Shown here: piece after piece, positions 44,841 to 55,127 of the stretch | How positions within the stretch are numbered: position 1 is the stretch's first letter | How the letters are laid out: each line of letters opens with the position of its first letter | NCBI GenBank assembly: GCA_030682135.1 | Contig: JAUXQT010000076.1 | Coordinates: forward strand, 1 to 61,998 | Origin: Nitrospirota bacterium | GTDB taxonomy: Bacteria > Nitrospirota > Nitrospiria > Nitrospirales > Nitrospiraceae | Reading direction: 5' to 3' | DNA: 61,998 nt | Notes under the pieces: generated by a model | Seen by the model: only the letters and a program-made list of their open reading frames with translations | Databases searched by the model: none | Told to the model about the DNA's origin: nothing | Program-made: the position numbers and the translations under genes

Positions 44841-47471
44841 CTACCGCTCCAACATCCGTTCGACCAGCCCAAAGACATTTTCCAACGCCGCATCCAGCTT
44901 GGCAGGATCTTTCCCGCCGGCCTGCGCCATCTCAGGCCTGCCGCCGCCGGTCCCACCGACTTCCGCCGCCATCGCCTTGATAAGGTCGCCCGCTTTCAAT
45001 CGAGCGATCAGATCCTTCGTGACCACGACCAGTAATGATACCTTGCCATCGTTCGCAGCGCCGAGAGCCACGACACCACTCTTCAACTTGTCCCGCAACT
45101 GATCGGCCAGCGCCCGCATCCCGTTCACATCCAGGCCGTCCGTTCGCTGCACATGCACCTGAACACCGGCGATCGTTCTCGCCGTAGCCTCGACGGCTGA
45201 ACCACTGGCCATTTTCAATTTCAGCTCTTCCAGTTCGCGTTCTTTATCCTTCAGCTGCGTGATGACCTTGCGGGTTTTCGCGACCAACTCGGACTGGCCG
45301 ACCTTGAGCAGGTCCGCGAGTTCCCGAATATCCGTTTCCAGTCGCTTCATGTGCGCGAGCGCCCCGCTCCCGGTCTGGGCTTCGATGCGGCGCACACCGG
45401 CCGCGACACCGGTCTCGGACTCAATTCTAAACAAACCGATATCACCTGTCTGCCGGCAATGCGTGCCGCCACAGAGTTCTTTGCTGAACGACTCGACCGT
45501 CACCACCCTTACTTGTTCCCCATATTTATCGCCAAAGAAGGCCAACGCGCCCTTGGCGACCGCATCCTGAATGCTCATCACCTCGGTGGCGACTCGTTCG
45601 TTCTTTCGCACCTCGTTATTCACGACCAGTTCGATCTCATCGATGTCGCGAGAGGTCAGCGGCCGGAAATGGGCAAAATCGAATCGCAAGCGATTCGGTC
45701 CGACGAGCGACCCATACTGCTTCACGTGAGGACCGAGCAAGTCGCGCAACGCGGCATGGAGCAAATGAGTGGCCGTATGATTTCGCTGAGCGGCCTGCCG
45801 CGTCGCCGCATCAACGGTCATATGAAGCGATTCGCCTTCGCGAATCCGCCCTTTCTTCACGATGCCCGTGTGCAGAATCACCGTCGGTGCCGGCCTCGTC
45901 GTTTCCTGAATCTCCACCTGCCCATCAGTGCCCATCAGCAGGCCCCGATCACCGATCTGCCCACCGCCTTCCGCATAAAACGGTGTCATATCCAACACAA
46001 GTTCAACTGCATCACCCTCCGCCGCTTCTTTGACCAACCGGTCGCCCTTCAAAATCGCAAGGACGACACTGTCGCTTTCCAGCCGGTCGTAGCCGATAAA
46101 CTTGGTGGCCCCCAGACGACCAGCCAACTCCGCAACTGCAGGACGAGCAGTTTCTTGTTCAAAGCCCCCGGTTTTACGCGCGCGAGTCCTCTGCTCCTCG
46201 ATGGCCCGATCGAACCCCGCCTCATCGAGCGTCATCTCCTGCTCGCGGCAAGCCTCCCCCATCAAGTCCATCGGAAACCCATAGGTGTCGTAGAGCTTGA
46301 ATACGTCGGAGCCCGTGAGAATCTTGCTCCCGGCCGAACGCGCTTTCGCTATCAACTCATTCAGAATCGGCAAGCCTTGATCGAGCGTCGCGATGAACCG
46401 CTCTTCTTCGCCTCTGGTCGCCTCAGCAATCGTCGCGGCAGCGCCACGGATTTCTGAATAGACCGGGCCCATCTGGTCCACGACCGCCGCGGTCAATTCG
46501 TGAAGGAACGGCTCGACAATCCCCAGCAGCCGTCCATGTCGCGCAGCCCGTCGTAGAATCCGGCGCAGCACATAACCGCGTCCTTCGTTCGAGGGCAAGA
46601 CTCCATCGGCCATCAAGAACGTCATCGCGCGAAGGTGGTCTGCCACCACACGCATCGATCGATCGGTTGTATCCTGCGCCCCATACGGAACCCCGGCTCT
46701 GGCAGCCACGGCGTCGAGCAAGGGCGTGAACACATCGCTGTCATAGTTACTGTAGACGCCCTGGGCCACTGCCGCCAGCCGTTCGAGCCCCATGCCTGTA
46801 TCGATGCTCGGCTTGGGAAGCGGATGGAGCGTGCCGGCCACATCCCGGTTGTACTGCATGAAGACGAGATTCCAAATCTCGATGACGCGATCGCCTTCCC
46901 CATTCGGCCGGTCGTCGCCCGGCACCGACGGTCCCTGGTCGAAATGGAGCTCGGAACAGGGTCCACAGGGACCTGTATCCCCCATCTGCCAGAAGTTATC
47001 CTTCTCTCCGCACCGCACGATACGGGAAGGCGACACACCGATCTTCTTCCACAGCTGCTCCGCGTCGTCATCGTCTCGAAAGACCGTGACCCACATACGG
47101 TCCTTCTCGAGACCGACCGTCTTGGTCAAAAACTCCCATCCAAATAGAATGGCCTCTTCCTTGAAGTAATCGCCAAAGGAAAAGTTCCCCAACATTTCAA
47201 AGAACGTATGGTGGCGGCGCGTGTAACCGACATTCTCCAGATCGTTATGCTTGCCCCCCGCACGAAGGCACTTCTGAACGGTGACCGCCCGCTTGTAGGC
47301 GCGCGTTTCCTCACCGAGGAAGACTCGCTTAAACTGATTCATCCCGGCATTGGTAAAGAGCAGCGTGGGGTCGGCCTGAGGAATCAAGGCAGAACTCGGC
47401 ACGGCCTGATGGCCATGCTGTTCGAAATATCGGATGAAGGCCTGTCGCAATTCGTGAGTGCTGTTCTTCAT
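44841..47471 (-). CDS. alaS: Alanine--tRNA ligase
   Basis: 876 residues, full length. The class II aminoacylation core is at the N-terminus (FIRYFEQHGHQAVPSS, FTNAGMNQFKRVFLG, GMGLERLAA). The editing domain (about 555-720) carries HTATHLLHAAL and the CGGTHC zinc/editing motif. The C-Ala domain closes the protein with GGGRPEMAQAGGKDP. It charges tRNA-Ala and clears mischarged Ser or Gly. It lies between recX and ruvX in one minus-strand row with gaps of a few bases. Confidence 0.97.
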   Translation of the reverse strand: MKNSTHELRQAFIRYFEQHGHQAVPSSALIPQADPTLLFTNAGMNQFKRVFLGEETRAYKRAVTVQKCLRAGGKHNDLENVGYTRRHHTFFEMLGNFSFGDYFKEEAILFGWEFLTKTVGLEKDRMWVTVFRDDDDAEQLWKKIGVSPSRIVRCGEKDNFWQMGDTGPCGPCSELHFDQGPSVPGDDRPNGEGDRVIEIWNLVFMQYNRDVAGTLHPLPKPSIDTGMGLERLAAVAQGVYSNYDSDVFTPLLDAVAARAGVPYGAQDTTDRSMRVVADHLRAMTFLMADGVLPSNEGRGYVLRRILRRAARHGRLLGIVEPFLHELTAAVVDQMGPVYSEIRGAAATIAEATRGEEERFIATLDQGLPILNELIAKARSAGSKILTGSDVFKLYDTYGFPMDLMGEACREQEMTLDEAGFDRAIEEQRTRARKTGGFEQETARPAVAELAGRLGATKFIGYDRLESDSVVLAILKGDRLVKEAAEGDAVELVLDMTPFYAEGGGQIGDRGLLMGTDGQVEIQETTRPAPTVILHTGIVKKGRIREGESLHMTVDAATRQAAQRNHTATHLLHAALRDLLGPHVKQYGSLVGPNRLRFDFAHFRPLTSRDIDEIELVVNNEVRKNERVATEVMSIQDAVAKGALAFFGDKYGEQVRVVTVESFSKELCGGTHCRQTGDIGLFRIESETGVAAGVRRIEAQTGSGALAHMKRLETDIRELADLLKVGQSELVAKTRKVITQLKDKERELEELKLKMASGSAVEATARTIAGVQVHVQRTDGLDVNGMRALADQLRDKLKSGVVALGAANDGKVSLLVVVTKDLIARLKAGDLIKAMAAEVGGTGGGRPEMAQAGGKDPAKLDAALENVFGLVERMLER

Positions 47472-47477
47472 GTTCCC

Positions 47478-47966
47478 TTAACGTTCCTCTCGCATCAGAG
47501 GCCCCATCACTGTCTCAATCGTTTCTTCGTCAAAGCCACGCTGGCTCAACAGTCTCGCGATTCGACCCAGCGTCTGAGTCGAGCTGGTCCGGCCAGCCGT
47601 CATAACCACCTGCATGGCCAGGTCCTGTTCACTCACCTTGCGGTACGTGGCCCTTACGGTCGCCTGCACGATCTGTTCGGGACAACCGGTCGCCAGCAGT
47701 TCTTCCTGCAGACGTGCATGGCCCATCGGCATGCGGGCCAGTCGCCGATCGACCCACCGCGCAGCGAAAGCCACATCATCGAGGTATCTCAACGATGCCA
47801 GCCGTCGAACTGCGGCTCGTATCTGTGAGGGAGAGGCTCCCTTCGCCGCGAGTAATCGTTCGATCTGGGCCGTCGTACGATCGCTACGGGCCAATGCCCG
47901 CACCGCGAGTTGCAACCACTGATCGGGAGACGATGCTGCCGTGCTGATGCCTTGCCGCCTCACCAC
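47478..47966 (-). CDS. recX: Regulatory protein RecX
   Basis: 162 residues from a GTG. It consists of tandem three-helix repeats with the RecX pattern: ALARSDRTTAQIERLLAAKG, YLDDVAFAARWVDRRL, GHARLQEELLATG, and a last repeat with LLSQRGFDEETIETV. It binds RecA filaments and limits their activity. It is 18 bp downstream of recA and 6 bp upstream of alaS, so recA read-through probably drives it. Confidence 0.92.
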   Translation of the reverse strand: MVRRQGISTAASSPDQWLQLAVRALARSDRTTAQIERLLAAKGASPSQIRAAVRRLASLRYLDDVAFAARWVDRRLARMPMGHARLQEELLATGCPEQIVQATVRATYRKVSEQDLAMQVVMTAGRTSSTQTLGRIARLLSQRGFDEETIETVMGPLMREER

Positions 47967-47984
47967 CCTCTGACTGGCAGCCTG

Positions 47985-49076
<1,092 letters not shown>

Positions 49077-49109
49077 AGGTACTCCTCTGGTAATAGAGAG
49101 ATCGGGGGC

Positions 49110-49115
49110 ATTATA
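49110..49115 (-). promoter_or_regulatory. Likely -10 element of the recA promoter
   Basis: Read on the minus strand, GGGTATAAT contains a consensus TATAAT 34-39 bp before the recA ATG. No good TTGACA is present at the expected distance. No LexA-type CTGT-N8-ACAG palindrome was seen in this gap. Confidence 0.5.
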
Positions 49116-49237
49116 CCCAAGTTGAGAGACGGAAACCTAGCAGAGAAACTCCGGACAATAGGCCGTAAGACGGGGAGACTCCATCTATTTACGCGATTTC
49201 ATTGACGGACGACGGAGATGGCGCTACAAGTGACCCT

Positions 49238-50326
49238 ATGCCTTCGACTCTCGTTCCCGATACCACCGACAACAAACCGACGGTCTTGATCGTCGACGAT
49301 GAGGCCGCCCCTCGCGCAGCCCTCACACAGATACTCAAACAAGACTTCCACATTCTCACCGCGGACAATGCACGGGCAGCCCTGGCAGTGCTCAATGATC
49401 ACGGCGTCGACCTCGTCACGCTGGACTTGAAATTACCCGATCGTTCAGGGTCGGACCTCTTGACGGACATCAAACGCGAGCATGCCGAGATCGAAGTCAT
49501 CATGGTGACGGCCTACGGCAGTCTGCAATCGGCCATGGACTGCATCCGCCATGGCGCGGCAGGCTTCCTCCTGAAACCGTTCAATGCCTCTGAGTTATTG
49601 GCTATTTCATTACAGACCGCCCAAAAGAAACAACGGTTGGATCAACTGCGCCCGGTCCTCACCAACTCGACCACCCTCTGGGGCCCTGAGCCGGCCTGCA
49701 CCAAAGCCTGGCAGGCCCTCGTCGAGGACTACACAGCCATGAACCGCACAGGGTCGCTGTCCTCGTCGCATAGCGATGAGACCTCGCCCTTGGTCCCGCT
49801 GATCTCCGACCTCTTGGAAGCCAAGGACCGCCACCTGCTCAACCATGGAAGCCGCGTGAGTTTTTATTCAACGCTGGTGGCCAATCGGCTTAGCCTTCCC
49901 ATTGCCGAGCAGCAGTCGCTCGCACTCGGCGCACTCGTACATGATCTCGATTTGATCAGCGCCCCCGGCAGTCACGTGCTGAGCATCGAATCCGACCCGC
50001 AAGTCCATCGACCCGACCTGGGCGCCAGAATGGGCCGCGCGATGGGGCTGTCACCGGATGCCGTACAGATTATCGCCCTCCATCACGAACGATGGGACGG
50101 AACGGGATACCCGTTCGGCCTGCGCGAAGAAGGCACTCCCCTGCTCGCTCGCATTGTCGGCATCGCCCAGGCCTTCGACGATCTCACCGCCGAAAAGCCG
50201 GGACGAACCTCGCTCCCTATCCATGAAGCCTTAGAACAGATCGAACAGCAAGCCGGCACCGCCTTCGATCCGACGCTCACCGAACTCTTCTGCCGGACGA
50301 TGCGTGAACAGCCCCCGCAACATTGA
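49238..50326 (+). CDS. Response regulator with degenerate HD-GYP domain
   Basis: 362 residues if the ATG at 49238 is used; a TTG at 49202 would add 12. The receiver domain (about 10-130) is canonical, with VDDE, Asp in TLDLKLPD, and Lys in FLLKPF. A linker leads to an RpfG-like HD-GYP domain (about 200-345) with HD in LVHDLDLI and HHERWDGTGYP. Two catalytic features differ from active enzymes: the HDxGK element reads HDLDL, and the later AD motif (metal ligand) reads IAQAFDD. It may therefore bind rather than cleave cyclic di-GMP, or act through protein contacts. Divergent from recA, with no partner kinase nearby. Confidence 0.82.
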   Translation: MPSTLVPDTTDNKPTVLIVDDEAAPRAALTQILKQDFHILTADNARAALAVLNDHGVDLVTLDLKLPDRSGSDLLTDIKREHAEIEVIMVTAYGSLQSAMDCIRHGAAGFLLKPFNASELLAISLQTAQKKQRLDQLRPVLTNSTTLWGPEPACTKAWQALVEDYTAMNRTGSLSSSHSDETSPLVPLISDLLEAKDRHLLNHGSRVSFYSTLVANRLSLPIAEQQSLALGALVHDLDLISAPGSHVLSIESDPQVHRPDLGARMGRAMGLSPDAVQIIALHHERWDGTGYPFGLREEGTPLLARIVGIAQAFDDLTAEKPGRTSLPIHEALEQIEQQAGTAFDPTLTELFCRTMREQPPQH

Positions 50327-50515
50327 ACGAGACGCCCTCAGCAATGTGCTCGCCTCACATCCTTACTTCCTCCAAGTTATATCGAGTACCCCCCCCACGT
50401 TACCGACCGAATGCCGCCGGGATTGATCTATCCTGGATGACTTACTGCTATGCTATGTTCCAAGCTCCACCATACTTATCAGCCCTGGCCAATTACCTAT
50501 GGCGTTGAATGGACG

Positions 50516-51145
50516 ATGAAGGTCTACGAACACAACGCCCCAGACTCCATGAGCCCTCGGTCACACCCTTGGGTTGATAGTGAATCCAATCCGGCACATC
50601 GGTATTACAATTTCAGAAGCAGCCCGGAACTCATCCGGTCGTCGATTGAGGATATGCAGGAATGGAGCGCCTACCCAGCAACCGAGACCTTCTATCGGCT
50701 CCTTGAATGGCTCAATGGCCCTGAGTCGGTCTTTGAGTCCAATGACTGTGCCTTTAGCGGCGCGACAACCAATACCCAGTCCTCCAAGCGCCTGCAATGT
50801 TCCGGTCGCCTGATGGTGCTCTACCGGGACCTGGCATCAAATACATCGCCGGAGCAGATACATTGGTTGACCAACGCCGCTGCGCATGCCTTGAATCAAA
50901 CCGATCCCGCATTTGAAGAAGGAGCCATCGGCGCCACGATCATGTCGGTCAGATTTACGGCTCTGCCGGGGCCGCCGGAACGGCAGCGGGGTCAGCAACT
51001 GATGTTATCGTTCTGGGCTTGGGGAGAACAGGAGCCTGAGGTGATGACGAACCTTGATCGCACCTTTCGCAACCTGACAGTGGCCCTTCGAGGTCTATCC
51101 GATGAAATCCGCCACTCATCGCCAGACACAGCATCGAAGGTTTAG
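50516..51145 (+). CDS. Unassigned protein
   Basis: 209 residues from the ATG at 50516; an in-frame ATG at 50450 would add 22. I do not recognise a family. It is soluble, with no signal peptide or membrane segment. The N-terminal 40 residues are rich in Ser, Pro and His. The middle (about 45-130) alternates helix-like segments (SSIEDMQEWSAYP, FYRLLEWLNG). The C-terminal 90 residues have strands with LMLSFWAWGE. It follows the HD-GYP regulator by 189 bp and is convergent with thpR. Confidence 0.5.
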   Translation: MKVYEHNAPDSMSPRSHPWVDSESNPAHRYYNFRSSPELIRSSIEDMQEWSAYPATETFYRLLEWLNGPESVFESNDCAFSGATTNTQSSKRLQCSGRLMVLYRDLASNTSPEQIHWLTNAAAHALNQTDPAFEEGAIGATIMSVRFTALPGPPERQRGQQLMLSFWAWGEQEPEVMTNLDRTFRNLTVALRGLSDEIRHSSPDTASKV

Positions 51146-51750
51146 CCCCGCAACCGCACGTCCCACAGCTTCGTATAGACCGAACCGGTTGGTGTCAACG
51201 TACTCTGCATCAGCACAACCGACTCTATCGCCAGGGAACCCATTGAAAGCGGACGGTCCAACACTCCGCTCTTGGCAAGCGCGACTCCGACGTGCCGTTC
51301 CCCCATCTTGATTCGTGCCAAGGTCAGATGAGGGCTGAACGGTCTCGGTTCGCGAAGAAAGTTTAAGCCTTCACAAGCCTGTTCGATCACAACATGGATC
51401 TCAGCGACTCGCTTCGCTTCTTCTCCCCTCTCCCAATGCTCTGACGGTCCGACCCACAACAACCGCGGACTCTGCGGATTGGGAAACACGCCGATTCGCT
51501 CAATCGCCACAACCACAGCGATCTGACTTCCGATCGCCTCTTCAAGCGCAGCACGGAGCCGGTCGATCATTTGCTCATCCATGTCGCCAAGAAACTTGAG
51601 TGTGAGATGGATCGAGACAGGCAGTGCCCAGGAGATGCGCGTGCCTCCCTGCATCTCCTGCTCAAGGCTACGCTTTAATTCCTGCTGAACCCTGGCAAGC
51701 TCGGCCTGTAGCGCTGGGGACAATTCGACGGCAAGGAAGGTCCGAATCAT
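51142..51750 (-). CDS. thpR: RNA 2',3'-cyclic phosphodiesterase
   Basis: 202 residues of the 2H phosphoesterase family. Both catalytic H-x-T motifs are present, HLTLKFLGD near residue 52 and HLTLARIK near 145, on the pseudo-twofold fold. It opens 2',3'-cyclic RNA ends and may ligate 2'-5' in vitro. The start overlaps the stop of cinA by 4 bp, so the two are translationally coupled, an arrangement common near recA. Confidence 0.93.
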   Translation of the reverse strand: MIRTFLAVELSPALQAELARVQQELKRSLEQEMQGGTRISWALPVSIHLTLKFLGDMDEQMIDRLRAALEEAIGSQIAVVVAIERIGVFPNPQSPRLLWVGPSEHWERGEEAKRVAEIHVVIEQACEGLNFLREPRPFSPHLTLARIKMGERHVGVALAKSGVLDRPLSMGSLAIESVVLMQSTLTPTGSVYTKLWDVRLRG

Positions 51751-53048
51751 CTCGACGCCCGATCGAGCAACCAGCGGCGAAGGAGATTCAATGCGGCTTG
51801 CGAGGATCGTTGTTTGATGACAGTCCGGTCTCCGTGAAACCGGAACTCCTGTGCGATAGGCTGGCCGGTTCCATCATCCAGCCCGATATAGACCAAACCA
51901 ACCGGCTTGGTCGCGGTCCCACCGCCCGGCCCGGCTATACCGGTCACGCTCAGTCCCACCGACACATTGGCGCGCTCGCGAATGCCCTTCGCCATGGAGG
52001 CGACGACTTCCTGACTGACCGCGCCATGTTTCACGATCAGATCCGCCGGCACGCCCAGCATCTCCGTCTTTGCCCGATTGCTATAACAGACCGCTCCACG
52101 ATCCAGATAGGCAGATGAACCGGCTACTTGTGTCAGACGATGGCCGATCAATCCACCGGTGCAAGACTCCGCAATCGCCACCATAAGCCCCTGTCTGGCG
52201 AGTTCCCGCCCGACGACCTCTTCCATCGTGTCGCGTCCTTCGGCGAAGAGCCAGTCGCTGAGTCGTGAGCGGACGTCGTCAGCCAGCTTCTGCATCAGAT
52301 CGCGATTCTTCTCCTGAGTCGATTGGTTTCCCTTCGTCGTCAGCGAGACCAGCACACCCATCGGCGATGCGAGCAACCCCAAGTCGACCGGCGCTCCTTT
52401 TGGAATGAGTCCTTGGAGTTTGGCATCGACATCCGCCTCCGCCAGACCAAATGTATGAAATATCTGACGAACGATCGGCGTGCGCGGAGACAGGCCTGAC
52501 GATTCACTGGCTGCGCGCAGCAACGGCACAACTTCCTGCCGCATCATCTCTTCCATTTCTCGCGGCACACCAGGCAACGAAATGATCAGCGCCTTCTTCC
52601 ATCTCAAGCAGAATCCCGGCGCAGAGCCGACCGGATTCTTCAGCACGGTGGCACCTGACGGAATCATGGCCTGGCGCAACTGTGCTGTATTCGGTATGCG
52701 ACCCCATTGTGCGAGTCGAGTCGTCAGACCTTCCAACGCCTCCTTGCGACGACCAAGCCGCCGTCCTGCCGCCTGGGCCACCGCCTCTCTCGTGCAATCG
52801 TCCACGGTGGGGCCAAGCCCGCCGGTCATGATGATCACCTGCGCGCGCTTCACGGCTGTGTGAATGGCCATGACGATATCCTGCCGCTCATCGCCGACGA
52901 CCGATTTGAAACGAACGGCAATACCAAGTTGGCCAAGCTCATCGGCAAGGAACAGAGAATTGGAGTCGGACCGACCCCCGATCAACAGCTCGGTGCCGAT
53001 CGCGATGGTTTCTGCATCAAGTGGGAAAGTTCCGCGCACCTTAGCCAT
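51747..53048 (-). CDS. cinA: CinA-like protein (competence/damage-inducible, nicotinamide-nucleotide amidase)
   Basis: 433 residues with two domains. The N-terminal MoaB-like part has ETIAIGTELLIGGRSDSN and MTGGLGPTVDDCTREAV. A middle linker follows. The C-terminal PncC amidase part (about 270-425) has AESCTGGLIGHRLTQVAGSS, GAVSQEVVASMA and VTGIAGPGGGT. The two activities recycle NAD breakdown products (ADP-ribose pyrophosphatase and NMN deamidase in studied members). Coupled to thpR and located 3 kb from recA-recX. Confidence 0.93.
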   Translation of the reverse strand: MAKVRGTFPLDAETIAIGTELLIGGRSDSNSLFLADELGQLGIAVRFKSVVGDERQDIVMAIHTAVKRAQVIIMTGGLGPTVDDCTREAVAQAAGRRLGRRKEALEGLTTRLAQWGRIPNTAQLRQAMIPSGATVLKNPVGSAPGFCLRWKKALIISLPGVPREMEEMMRQEVVPLLRAASESSGLSPRTPIVRQIFHTFGLAEADVDAKLQGLIPKGAPVDLGLLASPMGVLVSLTTKGNQSTQEKNRDLMQKLADDVRSRLSDWLFAEGRDTMEEVVGRELARQGLMVAIAESCTGGLIGHRLTQVAGSSAYLDRGAVCYSNRAKTEMLGVPADLIVKHGAVSQEVVASMAKGIRERANVSVGLSVTGIAGPGGGTATKPVGLVYIGLDDGTGQPIAQEFRFHGDRTVIKQRSSQAALNLLRRWLLDRASR

Positions 53049-53086
53049 AGATAAGATACTAGTTGAGAACGTGACCGCAGAGGGAA

Positions 53087-53707
53087 CTAAGGGATCTGAG
53101 AAAACTCTATATTGAAGCTCGACTCTCCTCCGTTCGCCGGAAACACCGTGATGGTTGTTCTCGCATTCGGGTCGAAGTCGGCATAGTTGAACGACGCGAT
53201 GACCTTCGCCTTGAATCGCGGGCTCTCCGGCCAGGCAGTACTGCGATTGGCGAACCCATCGAAGCGGACGGTCACAGGCTTGATGGTTTTCCCTCCCTGA
53301 TCGAATACCATATAGCTGTCCACCGCGAAGTTGGGGACGTTCCCGAAGATGACGGTGCTGACCAGCATGGTCTGGCCTTCCAGTACTTGCGTCACATCCG
53401 TCTCACTCGGCTGAAGCCCCCGCAGAGCCATATGCGTCGCCATAACCGACAGCCCGCCGAGCTTCGTGATCAAAAACCCGCTGGAGTGGAGCTCGTCGGT
53501 GGCGCCGAATCGAACGTAGAACATATCAGGAGGGCTCCGCTTCTGCGCCGCCTCTTTTCCCTGATCGAGTGCCGCCTGAATCTGCTCCGCAGTGGGATGC
53601 ACGTCGATGGCATAGGCCGACACATGAGGGTGGCAACTCAGCGCCACAACGCAAAAACACAGCAACATGCTTCTCAGCCTATGGACCTGTGCGACCCACA
53701 TGGGCAT
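53087..53707 (-). CDS. Exported protein of unknown function
   Basis: 206 residues with an N-terminal signal peptide (hydrophobic stretch at 13-24, cleavage near HVSAYA). A later ATG at residue 14 could also serve. After a Gln/Lys-rich helix (about 38-55) the mature part is mostly beta-strand, with VRFDGFANRS and ITVFPANGGESSFNIEF near the end. I recognise no domain. It lies 38 bp upstream of cinA on the same strand, and a functional link is not evident. Confidence 0.55.
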   Translation of the reverse strand: MPMWVAQVHRLRSMLLCFCVVALSCHPHVSAYAIDVHPTAEQIQAALDQGKEAAQKRSPPDMFYVRFGATDELHSSGFLITKLGGLSVMATHMALRGLQPSETDVTQVLEGQTMLVSTVIFGNVPNFAVDSYMVFDQGGKTIKPVTVRFDGFANRSTAWPESPRFKAKVIASFNYADFDPNARTTITVFPANGGESSFNIEFSQIP

Positions 53708-53846
53708 GCCAGTACCAGATCACTTTTCTCCTGTCAATGAACGGCCCACGCGCGCGTCCGCCGGTTGACAATCGCAAAGATGAAGTGATAAACAACCGAA
53801 CCGCTACTTAGTGTGCCTTTTCAAGAAGTTATACGGAGGAGTTTCA

Positions 53847-54578
53847 ATGTCGACCCCTGAACAAACCCCGGCGCCCACCGCGCCCCCAGCACCCAAACGC
53901 CAATATGTCAACTTCGCCTTCTACAAAATCGACCCGGCCTGGCGACGCCTTCCAGAGAGTGAACGGACGAAAGGCAAAGAGGAATTCCAGCGCGCCGTCG
54001 AAGAGTATGCCGGCAGAGTACTCGTGGTGGCCTACTCCTCGATCGGCATCAGGGGCGATTGCGACATCATGTTGTGGCGGATCAGTTATGAACTGGAACT
54101 CTTCCAGGACATGACCACGAAGATCCTGGCCTCTGGATTGGGACAGTACCTCACCACTCCCTATTCCTATCTCGCGATCACCAAACGTTCGGTCTACGTG
54201 GATCACCACACCCACGAGAACCAAGAGAGCAAGCGCCTCACCGTCGTGCCAGGCAAGGCCAAGTACATTTTTGTGTATCCGTTCCTCAAGACGCGCGAAT
54301 GGTTCCTGCTGACGAAGGCCGCGCGACAGGGCATGATGGACGAGCACATTGAAGTCGGCCATCGCTTCCCCTCAGTGAAGCTGAATACGACCTACTCGTT
54401 CGGATTGGACGACCAGGAATGGGTGGTGGCGTTTGAAAGCGATAAGCCGGAAGACTTCCTGGACCTCGTGATGGCACTCCGCGAAACCGAAGGCTCACGC
54501 TACACGTTGCGCGATACGCCGATCTTCACCTGCATTCGCAAGACCCTCAAGGAAACGCTCGACACACTCGGCGGCTAA
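53847..54578 (+). CDS. Chlorite-dismutase family heme protein (HemQ-like, probably not a chlorite dismutase)
   Basis: 243 residues from the ATG at 53847, with a strong GGAGGAG. The ferredoxin-like fold of the Cld/HemQ/Dyp group is evident: YVNFAFYKIDPAWRRLP, then RGDCDIMLWRI, EHIEVGH carrying the proximal His, and FGLDDQEWVVAFESD. True chlorite dismutases have a distal Arg 13 residues after the proximal His (Arg173 in the Nitrospira enzyme). In my alignment this position is Leu, with neighbouring VKLNTTYSFG. Chlorite breakdown is therefore unlikely. A heme-linked role such as coproheme decarboxylation or peroxide chemistry fits better. No signal peptide; cytoplasmic. A strong terminator follows. 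Confidence 0.8.
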   Translation: MSTPEQTPAPTAPPAPKRQYVNFAFYKIDPAWRRLPESERTKGKEEFQRAVEEYAGRVLVVAYSSIGIRGDCDIMLWRISYELELFQDMTTKILASGLGQYLTTPYSYLAITKRSVYVDHHTHENQESKRLTVVPGKAKYIFVYPFLKTREWFLLTKAARQGMMDEHIEVGHRFPSVKLNTTYSFGLDDQEWVVAFESDKPEDFLDLVMALRETEGSRYTLRDTPIFTCIRKTLKETLDTLGG

Positions 54579-54602
54579 CGCACGTCGAAAGAGAACAGTA
54601 CA

Positions 54603-54639
54603 CAGGGCCTTCGGTCTCACGATCGAAGGCCCTGTTTTT
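54603..54639 (+). terminator. Intrinsic terminator after the Cld-family gene
   Basis: A perfect 11-bp stem (CAGGGCCTTCG / CGAAGGCCCTG) with a 10-nt loop is followed by TTTTTCTT. It is the clearest rho-independent terminator in the window and shows the heme-protein gene ends a transcript. Confidence 0.93.
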
Positions 54640-54686
54640 CTTGAGAGAGCTTCCCCACACTTAGACAAGAGGGGGGAGCATCCCGA

Positions 54687-54812
54687 CAGAATGTTCACAC
54701 CGTTCGTCCAGCAAGGCCGCAGCCGACGAACGCACCGGAGGCGTACCCTCAGGAGTACGTTGAGGATGCGTTCGAGGCGAGAACGAAGCTGGCGGGCTGT
54801 TTCAGCATTCTG
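54687..54812. repeat. Family-1 dispersed element, copy 5
   Basis: 126 bp with ends CAGAATG / CATTCTG. The interior blocks match other copies (CAGCAAGGCCGCAGCCGA, GGAGGCGTACCCTC, GTACGTTGAGGATGCG). It occupies the 328-bp gap between the Cld-family terminator and the small gene at 54907. Confidence 0.85.
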
Positions 54813-54906
54813 CGGCGGACTCACCGCTTTGACAGCTGAATCTCCCATATGATACCTCTAACCCGTGGGGGGCGCTCATTCACAACCGGACGCCTCGGCA
54901 TTGACC

Positions 54907-55119
54907 ATGGCTGACAATAACGCACTGTACGCAATCCGCTTTCCCGACGGATCGTTGAGCTTGTACATCGACGAAGACTACGCGATTGAACGCGGGGTGG
55001 ACCCGGCTACCCTCACGCGCGTGGAAATCCCACGGGACATGTTCGTCAGCGGGACCATTCAAGAGATTCGCGAATACGTCGCCCTCTATCTGGAATCGCG
55101 CCATTCCGGAACCGCATAG
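54907..55119 (+). CDS. Small conserved-looking protein, 70 residues
   Basis: 70 residues from the ATG at 54907; an upstream in-frame start at 54865 lacks support. It is acidic, with a compact beta-strand opening (ALYAIRFPDGSLSLYIDED) and a helical end (TIQEIREYVALYLESR). No known family comes to mind. It ends 8 bp before the 398-residue gene, and the two are likely one operon. Confidence 0.55.
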   Translation: MADNNALYAIRFPDGSLSLYIDEDYAIERGVDPATLTRVEIPRDMFVSGTIQEIREYVALYLESRHSGTA

Positions 55120-55127
55120 GGGCTCCA

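Noticed and set aside
45351-46457. Long plus-strand open frame opposite alaS
   Set aside because: Antisense shadow of alaS; no family pattern and no ribosome site.
49077-49200. LexA (SOS) box upstream of recA
   Set aside because: No CTGT-N8-ACAG or close variant was found on either strand; only a -10 element is supported.
53847-54578. Calling this gene a functional chlorite dismutase
   Set aside because: The distal Arg needed for chlorite decomposition is replaced by Leu in my alignment, so only family membership is claimed.
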